NCBI RefSeq assembly: GCF_013283795.1
Contig: NZ_JABSOD010000015.1
Location: 28,099 to 92,098 of the forward strand
Length of the DNA stretch: 64,000 nt
DNA from: Rheinheimera lutimaris
GTDB lineage: Bacteria; Pseudomonadota; Gammaproteobacteria; Enterobacterales; Alteromonadaceae
Direction of reading: 5' to 3'
In this document: positions 1 through 8,727 of the stretch, piece by piece
Layout of the letters: the number at the start of each line of letters is the position of its first letter
Numbering within the stretch: position 1 is the stretch's first letter
Made by a program: the position numbers and the translations under genes
The notes under the pieces: model-generated
Told to the model about the DNA's origin: nothing
The model's input: only the letters and a program-made list of their open reading frames with translations
The model's database searches: none

Positions 1-221
1 TAAAAGCGCTGAGTGGTGTATTCCGGCAGGTGAAGTTTTGCCCCACTGGCGGCATTGGCCAGCATAATCTGGCGGAGTTTTTGGCGCTGAAAAATGTGTT
101 TGTGGTAGGCGGGTCCTGGTTAACGCCGGCTAATCTGGTAAAAGCACAGCAGTGGGGCCAAATTACCGCCCTGGCCGCAGAGGCAACCGCCATTGCCAGG
201 CAGATTAAAACCGCAGCTTAA
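1..221 (+). CDS. eda: 2-keto-3-deoxy-6-phosphogluconate aldolase, C-terminal part (cut by window edge)
   Basis: The reading frame is open from the first base, so the 5' part of the gene lies outside the window. The visible ~72 residues contain KFCPTGGI and a later VVGGSWLTP stretch, which match the C-terminal phosphate-binding strands of the KDPG/KHG aldolase (Eda) TIM barrel. Eda splits 2-keto-3-deoxy-6-phosphogluconate into pyruvate and glyceraldehyde-3-phosphate, the last step of the Entner-Doudoroff and uronate routes. The stop is 11 bp before kdgK, whose product makes the Eda substrate, so the two are very probably co-transcribed. The GTG at 30 is an internal Val codon, not a start. Confidence 0.9.
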   Translation, partial: KALSGVFRQVKFCPTGGIGQHNLAEFLALKNVFVVGGSWLTPANLVKAQQWGQITALAAEATAIARQIKTAA

Positions 222-232
222 GGAGCAACAGC

Positions 233-1189
233 ATGAGCAAACGTATTGTCATTATGGGCGAGTGCATGGTCGAGCTGTATCAGCTGGTCGACAGTGTCTA
301 TCACCAGAATTTTGCCGGTGATGTGTTTAATACTGCGGTGTACTTAAAACGCACCTGTGAAAACCCGGTCGATGTACAGTTTTTTACTGCTGTTGGTACC
401 GATCTTATCAGCGACAAGCTGGTACGCGCGGTTGAGCGGGAAAAAATAGACACCAGCCTGATGCTGCGCACCAAAACCGCCAGGCCGGGCCTGTATATGA
501 TTAATACCGATGCCTTTGGCGAGCGCAGTTTTGTCTACTGGCGCGACAGCTCGGCGGCTAAGCAGGTATTGCAGTGTTTTAACGCTCAGCTTAATTACAG
601 CGCCATTAAAGGCTGCGATATGTTTTATTTCTCCGGCATTACGCTGGCGATTTTATCTGATGCTGACAGAGCCCAATTGTTTGAGCTGGTAAGCCGGTTA
701 AAAGCTGATGGCAGCCGGATAGTGTTCGACCCGAATTACCGCCCGGCGCTGTGGCTAAACGCTGATGCAGCCAAAGCGGCCTTTATTCAGGCTTACAGTC
801 TAGCCGATGTGGCGCTGCCGGGGCTGGATGACCACCGCGTGCTGTTTGACGCGAAAACCACCAATGATGTGCTGGCGCAACTAACTGAGTTAGGTGTGGC
901 TGAGATCATTGTTAAAGATGGCGTAAACGGCATTAACGGCCGTTATCAGCAGCAGGGTTTTACTGCGCTGGCGCACCCGGTGAAGAAGGTGGTAGACACC
1001 ACGGCAGCAGGCGATTCGTTTAACGGCGGTTATCTGGCAGCGCGTTTAGGTGGTATAGCGCCGCAGCATGCCGTTAAGTTTGCTGCCCGTTTAGCAGGCT
1101 TTGTCGTGGAGCACACCGGCGCTATTGTCAGCAAGGATCACTTTAACGGCTTTTGGGCGCAGAACCGGCCTTCTGTGTTTGTGAAGTGA
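233..1189 (+). CDS. kdgK: 2-dehydro-3-deoxygluconate kinase (PfkB family)
   Basis: A 318-residue sugar kinase of the PfkB/ribokinase fold. It phosphorylates 2-keto-3-deoxygluconate to KDPG in the cytoplasm. The N-terminal GECMVELY strand and the C-terminal PfkB signature DTTAAGDSFNGGYLA (anion hole plus catalytic Asp) are both present, and length is normal for KdgK. A strong Shine-Dalgarno (aaggag) precedes the ATG. Directly downstream of eda, forming a two-step module; the TonB receptor and pectate lyase further on supply the likely upstream source, galacturonate from pectin. Fructokinase is the main alternative, but the eda neighbour favours KdgK. Confidence 0.9.
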   Translation: MSKRIVIMGECMVELYQLVDSVYHQNFAGDVFNTAVYLKRTCENPVDVQFFTAVGTDLISDKLVRAVEREKIDTSLMLRTKTARPGLYMINTDAFGERSFVYWRDSSAAKQVLQCFNAQLNYSAIKGCDMFYFSGITLAILSDADRAQLFELVSRLKADGSRIVFDPNYRPALWLNADAAKAAFIQAYSLADVALPGLDDHRVLFDAKTTNDVLAQLTELGVAEIIVKDGVNGINGRYQQQGFTALAHPVKKVVDTTAAGDSFNGGYLAARLGGIAPQHAVKFAARLAGFVVEHTGAIVSKDHFNGFWAQNRPSVFVK

Positions 1190-1239
1190 GTGTTGGGTTG
1201 GCTTTGGTGGCTGGTGATGCCGCAATAAAACACGCAGAC

Positions 1240-1428
1240 ACGCCGTGAATACGTCCCTGTAGGCTCGATTCAGGCATCCATGCCTTCAACGGTCTGCTTA
1301 GTTTTTTCCGGTATCACTACCAAATATCGATGAAACACTGAAACAACAAAGCGAAGCAGTTAAGGGTATAGCAAAGCGTCTGCCGCAGGGATGCGGCAGA
1401 GGAGTCTACAGGGACGTATTCACGACGT
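1240..1428. repeat. MITE-like intergenic element with 27-bp terminal inverted repeats
   Basis: The 374-bp gap between kdgK (ends 1189) and the next gene (1564) holds no credible ORF. It contains two 27-nt arms in inverted orientation at 1240-1266 and 1402-1428 that differ at two positions only; the shared core is GTGAATACGTCCCTGTAG. Inside each arm is a short hairpin: AGGCAT-CC-ATGCCT at 1272-1285 and TGCCGC-n6-GCGGCA at 1381-1398. The whole is an imperfect palindrome of about 189 bp. This architecture is that of a small non-autonomous mobile element or REP/BIME-like repeat. No transposase is nearby and no target-site duplication was identified with certainty. Confidence 0.75.
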
Positions 1429-1563
1429 CTTTGCGTTCCCTTAACTGTGAAGCCCGCTGGGGTACCAGAACAAAGCAACATAAAAAGATCCGGCCTAAGC
1501 CGGGCAAGCGTCGCATCTGACCCTGACTAACAACCAAGTCAATTTTGTTAGAAGGAGCAAGGC

Positions 1564-3177
1564 ATGAGTTTAGCAACAGTTTTTCCGCAAGCCACTGATA
1601 TACCGCCACAGTTTGCCCACAAGGGCGAAATAACCCAGCGCGAGTATTTATTAAACGGCGAGTTGGTGCAGTGGCAGGGCGAATTAAGTCCGGTAGTTAG
1701 CCCGATTTACATTCGCGACGGCGAAGCACTGCAGCCAGTCGTGCTCGGCCATACGCCGTTACTGGACGCCGATACCGCGCTAAAGGCACTGGACAGTGCA
1801 GTAAAAGCCTACGACTTAGGCCGTGGCGCCTGGCCAACTATGGCGGTGTTGGAGCGCATTCAGCATGTGGAGAAATTCCTTAGCTTAATGCAGCTGCAGC
1901 GCGCTGAAGTTATTCGTCTGCTGATGTGGGAAATAGGTAAAACCTACCCCGATGCAGCAAAAGAATTCGACCGTACCTGTGACTATATCCGCGACACCAT
2001 CGAAGCGTTAAAACAGCAGGACAGAGACGCCAGCCACTTTATTATTGAGCAGGGTAGCCTGGGTAAGATCCGCCGCGTGCCGGTAGGCGTGGCACTGTGT
2101 ATGGGGCCGTTTAACTATCCGTTAAATGAAACCTTTACCACATTAATTCCGGCGCTGATCATGGGGAACACCGTGATTTTTAAACCGGCAAAATACGGTG
2201 TGCTGCTTATTCAACCGCTGCTACAGGCGTTTTTGCAAAGCTTCCCGGCCGGGGTGATCAACATTATTTATGGCCGTGGCCGCGAGACCGTTGGTGTGCT
2301 GATGGAAAGCGGCAAAATCGATTTATTCGCTTTTATCGGCACTAATAAAGGTGCCAGTGACTTAAAACGTATGCACCCCAAACCGCACCGGCTACGCGCT
2401 GTGCTGGGGCTGGATGCGAAGAACCCGGCCATTATTTTGCCCGATGCCGATATGGCTCGTACGGTAAAAGAATGTCTGGCCGGCAGTTTGTCGTTTAACG
2501 GCCAGCGCTGTACAGCCTTGAAAATTCTGTTTGTGCAGCAAAGCCGCGCCGCCGAGCTGGTGGATAAACTCTCACATGCTATCGGCGAGCTAAAAGCCGG
2601 TATGCCGTGGCAAGACGGCATAGCAATAACCCCGCTGCCGGAGCCCGGTAAAACGCAGTTTTTAACAGAGCTACTTGAAGATGCGCTAAGCAAAGGCGCC
2701 AAGCTGCAAAACCCGGGTGGTGGGCAAACGAGTGCATCCTTGTTTACCCCGGCGCTGTTGTATCCGGTTAACAGCAGTATGCGGCTGTATAACGAAGAGC
2801 AATTCGGCCCGCTGGTGCCGGTGGTGCCCTATAACGATATTAACGAAGTGATTGATTATGTGGTGAATGCTAACTTTGGCCAACAGCTGAGTATCTTCGG
2901 TCAGGACGCGCAGCAAGTCGGTGAGCTGGTGGATATTTTTGCCAATCAGGTTGGCCGCATTAATATCAACAGCCAGTGTCAGCGCGGGCCGGACAGCTTC
3001 CCGTTTAACGGTCGTAAAGACTCGGCTGAAGGCACGCTGTCGGTGGTGGATGCGCTGCGGCAGTTTTCCACGCCGACCTTAGTCGCGGCGAAATACCAGG
3101 ATGCTGATATCGACTTTGTTAAGCAAATGGTAAAGGCACGCAGCTCGCACTTTTTATCAACGGACTTTTTGTTTTGA
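1564..3177 (+). CDS. gapN: NADP-dependent glyceraldehyde-3-phosphate dehydrogenase (aldehyde dehydrogenase superfamily)
   Basis: A 537-residue aldehyde dehydrogenase. The FNGQRCTALK motif carries the catalytic cysteine (Cys316) and resembles non-phosphorylating GAPDH (GapN), which oxidises glyceraldehyde-3-phosphate straight to 3-phosphoglycerate with NADP. The GPFNYPLNE segment and FKPAKYG form the Rossmann cofactor site. The usual ELGGK block around the general-base Glu reads GLDAK here (Gly282-Lys286), so the canonical Glu is not in its column. The start has an ideal aaggag site 8 nt upstream. Placement after eda-kdgK fits disposal of the GAP made by KDPG cleavage. Substrate is inferred; another aldehyde (for example a sugar-acid semialdehyde) is possible. 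Confidence 0.75.
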   Translation: MSLATVFPQATDIPPQFAHKGEITQREYLLNGELVQWQGELSPVVSPIYIRDGEALQPVVLGHTPLLDADTALKALDSAVKAYDLGRGAWPTMAVLERIQHVEKFLSLMQLQRAEVIRLLMWEIGKTYPDAAKEFDRTCDYIRDTIEALKQQDRDASHFIIEQGSLGKIRRVPVGVALCMGPFNYPLNETFTTLIPALIMGNTVIFKPAKYGVLLIQPLLQAFLQSFPAGVINIIYGRGRETVGVLMESGKIDLFAFIGTNKGASDLKRMHPKPHRLRAVLGLDAKNPAIILPDADMARTVKECLAGSLSFNGQRCTALKILFVQQSRAAELVDKLSHAIGELKAGMPWQDGIAITPLPEPGKTQFLTELLEDALSKGAKLQNPGGGQTSASLFTPALLYPVNSSMRLYNEEQFGPLVPVVPYNDINEVIDYVVNANFGQQLSIFGQDAQQVGELVDIFANQVGRININSQCQRGPDSFPFNGRKDSAEGTLSVVDALRQFSTPTLVAAKYQDADIDFVKQMVKARSSHFLSTDFLF

Positions 3178-3232
3178 TGCGTTGCCGGATTTTAGTCAGC
3201 CGCATCCCGGCTATTTAAATTATTTAAAATTT

Positions 3233-3264
3233 ACCTGCTTTTGCTACCGGTGGCAAAAGCAGGT
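3233..3264. repeat. Perfect 12-bp inverted repeat before the TonB receptor gene
   Basis: Arms ACCTGCTTTTGC (3233-3244) and its exact complement (3253-3264) flank an 8-nt loop that itself contains the palindrome ACCGGT. There is no T-run after it on the plus strand, so it is not an ordinary intrinsic terminator. It lies 56 bp after the dehydrogenase stop and 73 bp before the receptor start. It could be a leader hairpin, a processing site or an operator; the sequence alone does not decide. Confidence 0.6.
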
Positions 3265-3337
3265 TAGCAGTAGTCAGACTGGGACCTTGCCAGGCACACC
3301 GGAGTCACTTAAACAATAAAAAAGGACAACAGGGTAT

Positions 3338-6300
3338 ATGAATAAAGTCGTTAAACATCACAAGCTGGCTGCTGCTGTTATGCTGGCATTATCTCCGGCG
3401 TTGATTTTAGCACTGCCGTCAGGTGCTACAGCGCAGGAAGCAGAAACACAAACTGCAACTAAAACAGATGATATTGAGATTATTGAAGTTTCTGGTTTCA
3501 GGGGCAGTTTAAATGTGGCGCTGATGGCTAAGCGCGATGCGGTAGGTTCCAAAGAGGTAATATTGGCAGAGGATTTAGGCAAGTTCCCCGATTTAAACGT
3601 TGCCGACAGCCTTGCGCGGGTACCCGGTATTGCCATTGAACAAGATGCCGGTGAAGGACGGCAAATAAGTTTACGTGGCCTGGGCGCTACTTTCGTTAAA
3701 ACCACGATTAATGGTATGGAGTCAGCGTCTGCCGGTGCCGCTACCGATGCTGCCGGTGGTTCTAACAAAAGCAGGGCTTTTGACTTTAACGTTTTTGCCT
3801 CGGAGCTGTTTACCCAAATTGATATCAATAAAACCCTGTCGGCAGAATTAGAAGATGGTGGTATTTCCGGTAATGTAAATTTGCAAACGGCGCGGCCATT
3901 TCAGTATCAGGATACTAAGTTTGCCTACAACCTGAACGCCCGATACAACGATGTAGCAGAAGAGGTGACGCCACGTGCTTCGTTAATGTTTAGCCAAAAC
4001 TGGGATAATAAGTTTGGTGTGCTGATCTCAGCGGCTTATTCAGAAGGCCTGGTACAAAGTGAAGGTGTAACAACCGGTCGCTGGACGGTTAACAACCCCG
4101 CGTGGGCTGTTGATGGCAGCGAGAATAAACTTACTGCCGCTCCTGTTACCCAGCTGTCACCTAAAGGTGTGTATACCAATGAAAATATGGAAGGGCTTTG
4201 GCTGCCGAGATTGCCGCGTTACTCTATTTTTAATAAGCAGCAAGAGCGCTTGGGTATTACTGCGGCGTTTCAATACCGACCTATAGATGATTTAACACTG
4301 AACTTCGATGTGCTGTATGCCGCGTTGGATAATACAATGGATGAATTCCAGTATTCAGCCTTGATCCGCAATAACGTATCGAGCCAAACGGACATATACG
4401 CGGAAAACCTGATCGTAGATGGTAATAATACGATTGTCGCAGGTACCTTTTCCGGTGTACCTATCCGCTCAGAAGCGCGACAGGATGTATCAAACTCTAC
4501 CTTTAAGCAATTTACACTAAGTGGTGATTGGTATCTGAATGATCGGTTAAAGATGAACTTTCTGCTTGGTGTAGGAAAGTCTGATCTGGATATTCCTTAT
4601 CAGCGCACCTTTGCGCTGGACAGTTTCGACTCTACCTTTGCTTATAGTTACGACAGTGCTATCGACCCGATAAGCTTGATTGGCCAAAGTGGCACAGCAA
4701 TTGGTAGTGGGAGCATGAATGTAAATATGCCGGCTTTTGCTTTTGCCCCGGCTCAGGCCTTTGGAAGTAGCTATAGCAAGGCAGAGTTAGAGCAATTGAT
4801 GCTAAACCCTGATTTATACAGCTTAGGTTTAGTGCGTAACCGCAATCAGCAAATTGGCAGTGAGAATAAGAATGTGTCACTGCATTTTACTTATGAGCTG
4901 AATGAGCAATACACCTTAAAGTGGGGCCTTAATCACCGAACTTTTAATACTGCTAATGTTCAGCGTGATAATGGTTGGCGCACACTGAATACGGAAACCA
5001 ACCGCACCAGCGGAGAAATTGCCGAGGTAATGGTGCAACAGCTTGATGCCAGCCGCACAGCAGGAGATCTTTATGCGCTAACCTTATCACAAGCCGGGCA
5101 GTATTTTGGTAATGCGGCTTCAGTGCCTGCTAATTCTACGTTATCTGCCGGCAGTTGGTTAACCACCGACTATGGCAAAGTGTATAACGCTTTTAGCAAT
5201 GAAGCGTTTTTTGTAGCCAAAGAGCGCTATAACAGTACCTATGATATTGAAGAGCGGGTTAACGGTGCTTACCTGCAATTGGATTTCCGTTTAGAACTGG
5301 CAGGGCGCGAGCTGCGCGGAAATATCGGTGGCCGTTACCTCGATAATAAAAACACTTCCGGCATTATTAACCTTGATCATATTTATGCTGATGGCTACAC
5401 CGCAGGCCGTGGCGAAGGGGTTAACTTTGCGGGCGGCTATGACTGGCGTTATACCGTAAGTGAAGGCAAGGACTTCCTGCCAAGTTTGAACTTAGCCTAT
5501 GACATTACTGATGACCTGGTAGGGCGTTTTAGCTTATCTAAAGCCATTACCCGGCCACCATTAAGTGATCTGGCCTCAGCCATTAAAGTCACCCGTCCAA
5601 GCAGCGCCAATAATGATACCGCAACGATACAATTAGGTGCGGGGCCAACGCTGCGGCCTTATGAGGCGGATCAGCTTGATCTGGGCTTGGAATGGTATTT
5701 CGACGACGAAGCACTACTGGCTGTCGCCTTCTTCTATAAGGATATGACTGGCCTGAGCAGGGGTACGCGACAAGAAGTGCTGAGTGCACAACAACTGGCG
5801 CAATTAGGTATCGACATTGGCGACAGAGATCCGGCTACTGTGACCTGGGATGTATCACAACTGATTAATACACCGGGTGAAACCGTAAAAGGTTTGGAGT
5901 TTATTTATCAACAGCCTTTTACCATGTTACCGGCACCTTTTAATCGCTTTGGTTTGCAAACTAACCTGACGCTGATTGATTATGAGCAAGATGTAACGGA
6001 CCCGCTTAGCCGCGAGCAAGTGACACTAATGGCTGAGGAAACGTCAAAACGTACTTACAATGCCACCTTGTACTATGAGTACGAGAAATTCAGTGCCCGT
6101 TTCTCGTATAATTTCCGTGAGCGTTATATTAAAGAGTATTTGAATAAGTACCGTGATGAAGGTTTATTTGGTCGCGGTATTGATGATAAAGCTCAGCTGA
6201 ATTTTTCTGCCCGTTATAAATTCAGTGAGACCCTGTCGTTCAGCTTTGAAGCCATTAACCTGACTAACGCTGCCAATACCCAATGGAGCGATGTATATAC

Positions 6301-6367
6301 CCCGCGGCCCTATGAGTATTTACTTACAGGACGACAATACTTAGTTGGTGTTCGGGGTTCTTTCTGA
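3338..6367 (+). CDS. TonB-dependent outer-membrane receptor, likely for pectin oligosaccharides
   Basis: A 1009-residue TonB-dependent receptor with a Sec signal peptide (about residues 1-32, ending near ATAQ). A TonB-box-like stretch (IEIIEVSGF) leads into the plug domain (about 48-200), with RVPGIAIEQDAGEGRQISLRG typical of the large Xanthomonas/Caulobacter-type receptors (the TIGR01782 group). The rest is a beta-barrel ending in the aromatic terminal residue Phe (GVRGSF) required for outer-membrane assembly. The gene is translationally coupled to the pectate lyase (TGATG, one base shared), which makes oligogalacturonides the probable ligand. That specificity is an inference from context. 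No SusD partner is present. Confidence 0.9.
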   Translation: MNKVVKHHKLAAAVMLALSPALILALPSGATAQEAETQTATKTDDIEIIEVSGFRGSLNVALMAKRDAVGSKEVILAEDLGKFPDLNVADSLARVPGIAIEQDAGEGRQISLRGLGATFVKTTINGMESASAGAATDAAGGSNKSRAFDFNVFASELFTQIDINKTLSAELEDGGISGNVNLQTARPFQYQDTKFAYNLNARYNDVAEEVTPRASLMFSQNWDNKFGVLISAAYSEGLVQSEGVTTGRWTVNNPAWAVDGSENKLTAAPVTQLSPKGVYTNENMEGLWLPRLPRYSIFNKQQERLGITAAFQYRPIDDLTLNFDVLYAALDNTMDEFQYSALIRNNVSSQTDIYAENLIVDGNNTIVAGTFSGVPIRSEARQDVSNSTFKQFTLSGDWYLNDRLKMNFLLGVGKSDLDIPYQRTFALDSFDSTFAYSYDSAIDPISLIGQSGTAIGSGSMNVNMPAFAFAPAQAFGSSYSKAELEQLMLNPDLYSLGLVRNRNQQIGSENKNVSLHFTYELNEQYTLKWGLNHRTFNTANVQRDNGWRTLNTETNRTSGEIAEVMVQQLDASRTAGDLYALTLSQAGQYFGNAASVPANSTLSAGSWLTTDYGKVYNAFSNEAFFVAKERYNSTYDIEERVNGAYLQLDFRLELAGRELRGNIGGRYLDNKNTSGIINLDHIYADGYTAGRGEGVNFAGGYDWRYTVSEGKDFLPSLNLAYDITDDLVGRFSLSKAITRPPLSDLASAIKVTRPSSANNDTATIQLGAGPTLRPYEADQLDLGLEWYFDDEALLAVAFFYKDMTGLSRGTRQEVLSAQQLAQLGIDIGDRDPATVTWDVSQLINTPGETVKGLEFIYQQPFTMLPAPFNRFGLQTNLTLIDYEQDVTDPLSREQVTLMAEETSKRTYNATLYYEYEKFSARFSYNFRERYIKEYLNKYRDEGLFGRGIDDKAQLNFSARYKFSETLSFSFEAINLTNAANTQWSDVYTPRPYEYLLTGRQYLVGVRGSF

Positions 6368-8724
6368 TGTCAGGCACATACGCTCAGATTGGCAGTTTGC
6401 TGCTCTGCTTGTGTGTGCTGCCGTGGTCGCCCGCCCGGGCGGCCAGTTATTGGCAGGGGCAAGATTTGCCCCTGGTCTGGCAACAATATATGCAGCAATC
6501 GACTGAGTTAATGCAACACGACAAGCAGCAGCTGCAGTTTGAACTGCAGCAAAGCAGCCAATCAGCGCTGCTTAGTGCAACAAAACATCGCGACTTTGGT
6601 TTAACTGGCATCAGCACAGAGCTTGAAGCAGAAGCAGTGCTGAGCTTTCAAACCCCCTCCGGCGGCTGGAGCAAGCGCACCGATATGCGTATTGCCCGGC
6701 AAAGCGGCCAGCAGTATGGCTCTGAGCCGAATTACGTCCCCACCTTTGACAACGACGCTACCAGCACGCAGTTGCACTGGCTGGCCGATTTTTACCCCAA
6801 GGCCGCGCCACCTCAGCAGCAACGTATCGCGCAGGCGATAGAACGTGGTGTGGCGTTGGTGCTAAAAGCGCAGTATCCCAATGGTGGTTTTCCGCAATCG
6901 TATCCGCTGCGCGGCGGTTATCATGACGCTGTTACGCTGAACGATAACGCCCTGTATCAGTTGATGCAGCTGTTGTGGCAGGTAGCTAATGAACCACGTT
7001 TTGCTATGCTGGCTGACACTACTAAAACAGCGGCTGGCGCAGCGTTTTATCGCGCCGTGGATTGGTTACTGGCTAATCAGGTGGTGGTAAATGGTAAGCG
7101 CACAGTATGGGGTGCGCAGCATCATCCGTTAAGCGGCGAGCCGGTAGCTGCGCGTAAGTTTGAGCAAGTGGCGTTGGTTAGCAGTGAAAGTGCCAAATTG
7201 TTGCAGCTATTGCTGCGTTATGCGCCTGATTACCCGGGTGTAGCGCTAAGTCTGGCGGATGGCGCCAACTGGTTTAGAGAAAAACAAATCAAAGATAAAG
7301 CGCGTTACCGCGACGCCGATGGCCGGTTGGCATTAATCGACAGCCCCGGTAGTGTGATCTGGTCACGCTTTTACGACATCAGCAGCGGCCAGCCGGTATT
7401 TTTCGATCGTGACGGTAAAACGTATAGCGATGTCAGCCAGATATCGCTGGAGCGCCAACGCGGTTACGGTTGGTATCAAAGCGTGGCCGCAGAGTTCCTG
7501 GCAGAATATGGCCAGGTCGCCGCAGATAAACATTGTACTAACTTTGGTCTGGACACACCTGGCGGCGACGGTGGAGTGGTGTTAAAGGTCACTAATCTGA
7601 ACCGCAACGGGCCTGGCTCTCTGGCCGCCGCGCTGGCACACAGCGGGCCACGTATTGTGGTATTTGAAGTTGCCGGGGTGATAGACCTTGATCGCACTAA
7701 TCTGGACATAAACCAGTCGTACCTGACCATCGCCGGTGAAACCGCACCGGATCCCGGCATTACGCTGATTAAAGGCGGCCTGCGGATTGTCAGCCATGAT
7801 GTGATCGTGCGGCATTTACATATCCGGCCGGGTGATGCCGGCTTAGCTAAACGTGCCGGTTGGGACACTGATGGCATAGCGGTAACCGGCAGCAAAGCCT
7901 GCAATGTGTTGGTAGAGCATAACTCAATCAGCTGGGCCACTGACGAGTTGGTATCGGCCTCCGGCCCGCGGGATAAAGGGCCTGCGGCAACCTCGAAGCA
8001 TATTACCTTTCGCTACAATATTTTGGCCGAAGCACTGGATTATGCCAGCCATATCAAAGGTAAACACAGTAAGGGTGCGCTGGTGCATGACAACGTGCAG
8101 CAGGTAGCCTTTATCGGCAATTTATTCATCAGCAATGACAGGCGTAACCCGTACTTTAAAGCGTTCAGTTCCGGTGTGGTAGCCAATAACCTGATTGTTA
8201 ATGCCGGTAATGCAGCGGTACAGCTGGGTTTTGTTGAAACTGAGTGGCAGAGCTCCGGCATAGTGCCACAAAACCCGCAAGTGGCTGTAGTGGGCAATGT
8301 GCTGCGTTATGGCACGGACTCTTATTCAGATCTGGCGCTGGTATCAGACCGTGGTGATGCCTTTATTACAGATAATCAAACCTTTAACCTGCGCCAACAA
8401 GCAATGTACGACACCCAGGGCGTCATTAAGCGTCTTGATTTTCCAGCGTTGTGGCCGGTCGGTTACAACGCCTTAGCTGCCGGTGAAACCGAAACTATGG
8501 TGTTAACACGGGCCGGCGCCCGCTATTGGCAACGTGATGCCATTGATAAACGCATATTGCAGCAACTTGCAGACGGCAGCAGCCGCATTATCGACAGTCA
8601 GCAGCAGGTAGGCGGCTACCCGAAAATTAAGCCGGTGTACCGTGAGCTGCAGGTACCCACAGACAATATTAACGCTTGGCTGGACAGCTTTGTGCCAAGC
8701 CGTAGTAAATTACAGGAACCTTAA
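6367..8724 (+). CDS. Two-domain pectate lyase: PL10-type followed by PL1-type
   Basis: A 785-residue protein with an N-terminal signal peptide (about 1-25, cleaved near SPARA). Residues about 70-375 match PelA/PL10 pectate lyases: SFQTPSGGWSKRTDM, YVPTFDNDATSTQL, QYPNGGFPQSYPLRGGYHD. Residues about 395-760 match a PL1-type right-handed beta-helix lyase: GGDGGVVLKVTNLNRNGPGS, HLHIRPGD, DTDGIAV and SWATDE. Both domains would cleave polygalacturonate by beta-elimination. The ATG overlaps the receptor stop by one base, so receptor and enzyme are made together. Periplasmic, surface or secreted location is not resolvable; LCLC in the signal is not a good lipobox. The fusion of two lyase families in one chain is the unusual feature. 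Confidence 0.85.
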   Translation: MSGTYAQIGSLLLCLCVLPWSPARAASYWQGQDLPLVWQQYMQQSTELMQHDKQQLQFELQQSSQSALLSATKHRDFGLTGISTELEAEAVLSFQTPSGGWSKRTDMRIARQSGQQYGSEPNYVPTFDNDATSTQLHWLADFYPKAAPPQQQRIAQAIERGVALVLKAQYPNGGFPQSYPLRGGYHDAVTLNDNALYQLMQLLWQVANEPRFAMLADTTKTAAGAAFYRAVDWLLANQVVVNGKRTVWGAQHHPLSGEPVAARKFEQVALVSSESAKLLQLLLRYAPDYPGVALSLADGANWFREKQIKDKARYRDADGRLALIDSPGSVIWSRFYDISSGQPVFFDRDGKTYSDVSQISLERQRGYGWYQSVAAEFLAEYGQVAADKHCTNFGLDTPGGDGGVVLKVTNLNRNGPGSLAAALAHSGPRIVVFEVAGVIDLDRTNLDINQSYLTIAGETAPDPGITLIKGGLRIVSHDVIVRHLHIRPGDAGLAKRAGWDTDGIAVTGSKACNVLVEHNSISWATDELVSASGPRDKGPAATSKHITFRYNILAEALDYASHIKGKHSKGALVHDNVQQVAFIGNLFISNDRRNPYFKAFSSGVVANNLIVNAGNAAVQLGFVETEWQSSGIVPQNPQVAVVGNVLRYGTDSYSDLALVSDRGDAFITDNQTFNLRQQAMYDTQGVIKRLDFPALWPVGYNALAAGETETMVLTRAGARYWQRDAIDKRILQQLADGSSRIIDSQQQVGGYPKIKPVYRELQVPTDNINAWLDSFVPSRSKLQEP

Positions 8725-8727
8725 GTT

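Noticed and set aside
1329..1347. KdgR-like operator near kdgK
   Set aside because: The TGAAACA words are in direct, not inverted, orientation and lie inside the repeat element.
1240..1428. CRISPR array
   Set aside because: Only two inverted arms, not direct repeats with spacers, and no cas genes.
7476..8297. Antisense open frames across the pectate lyase
   Set aside because: Shadow frames of a clear gene, with no ribosome sites or recognisable protein features.
3338..8724. Bacteroidetes-type SusC/SusD polysaccharide locus
   Set aside because: No SusD lipoprotein is present and the receptor is of the proteobacterial TonB type.
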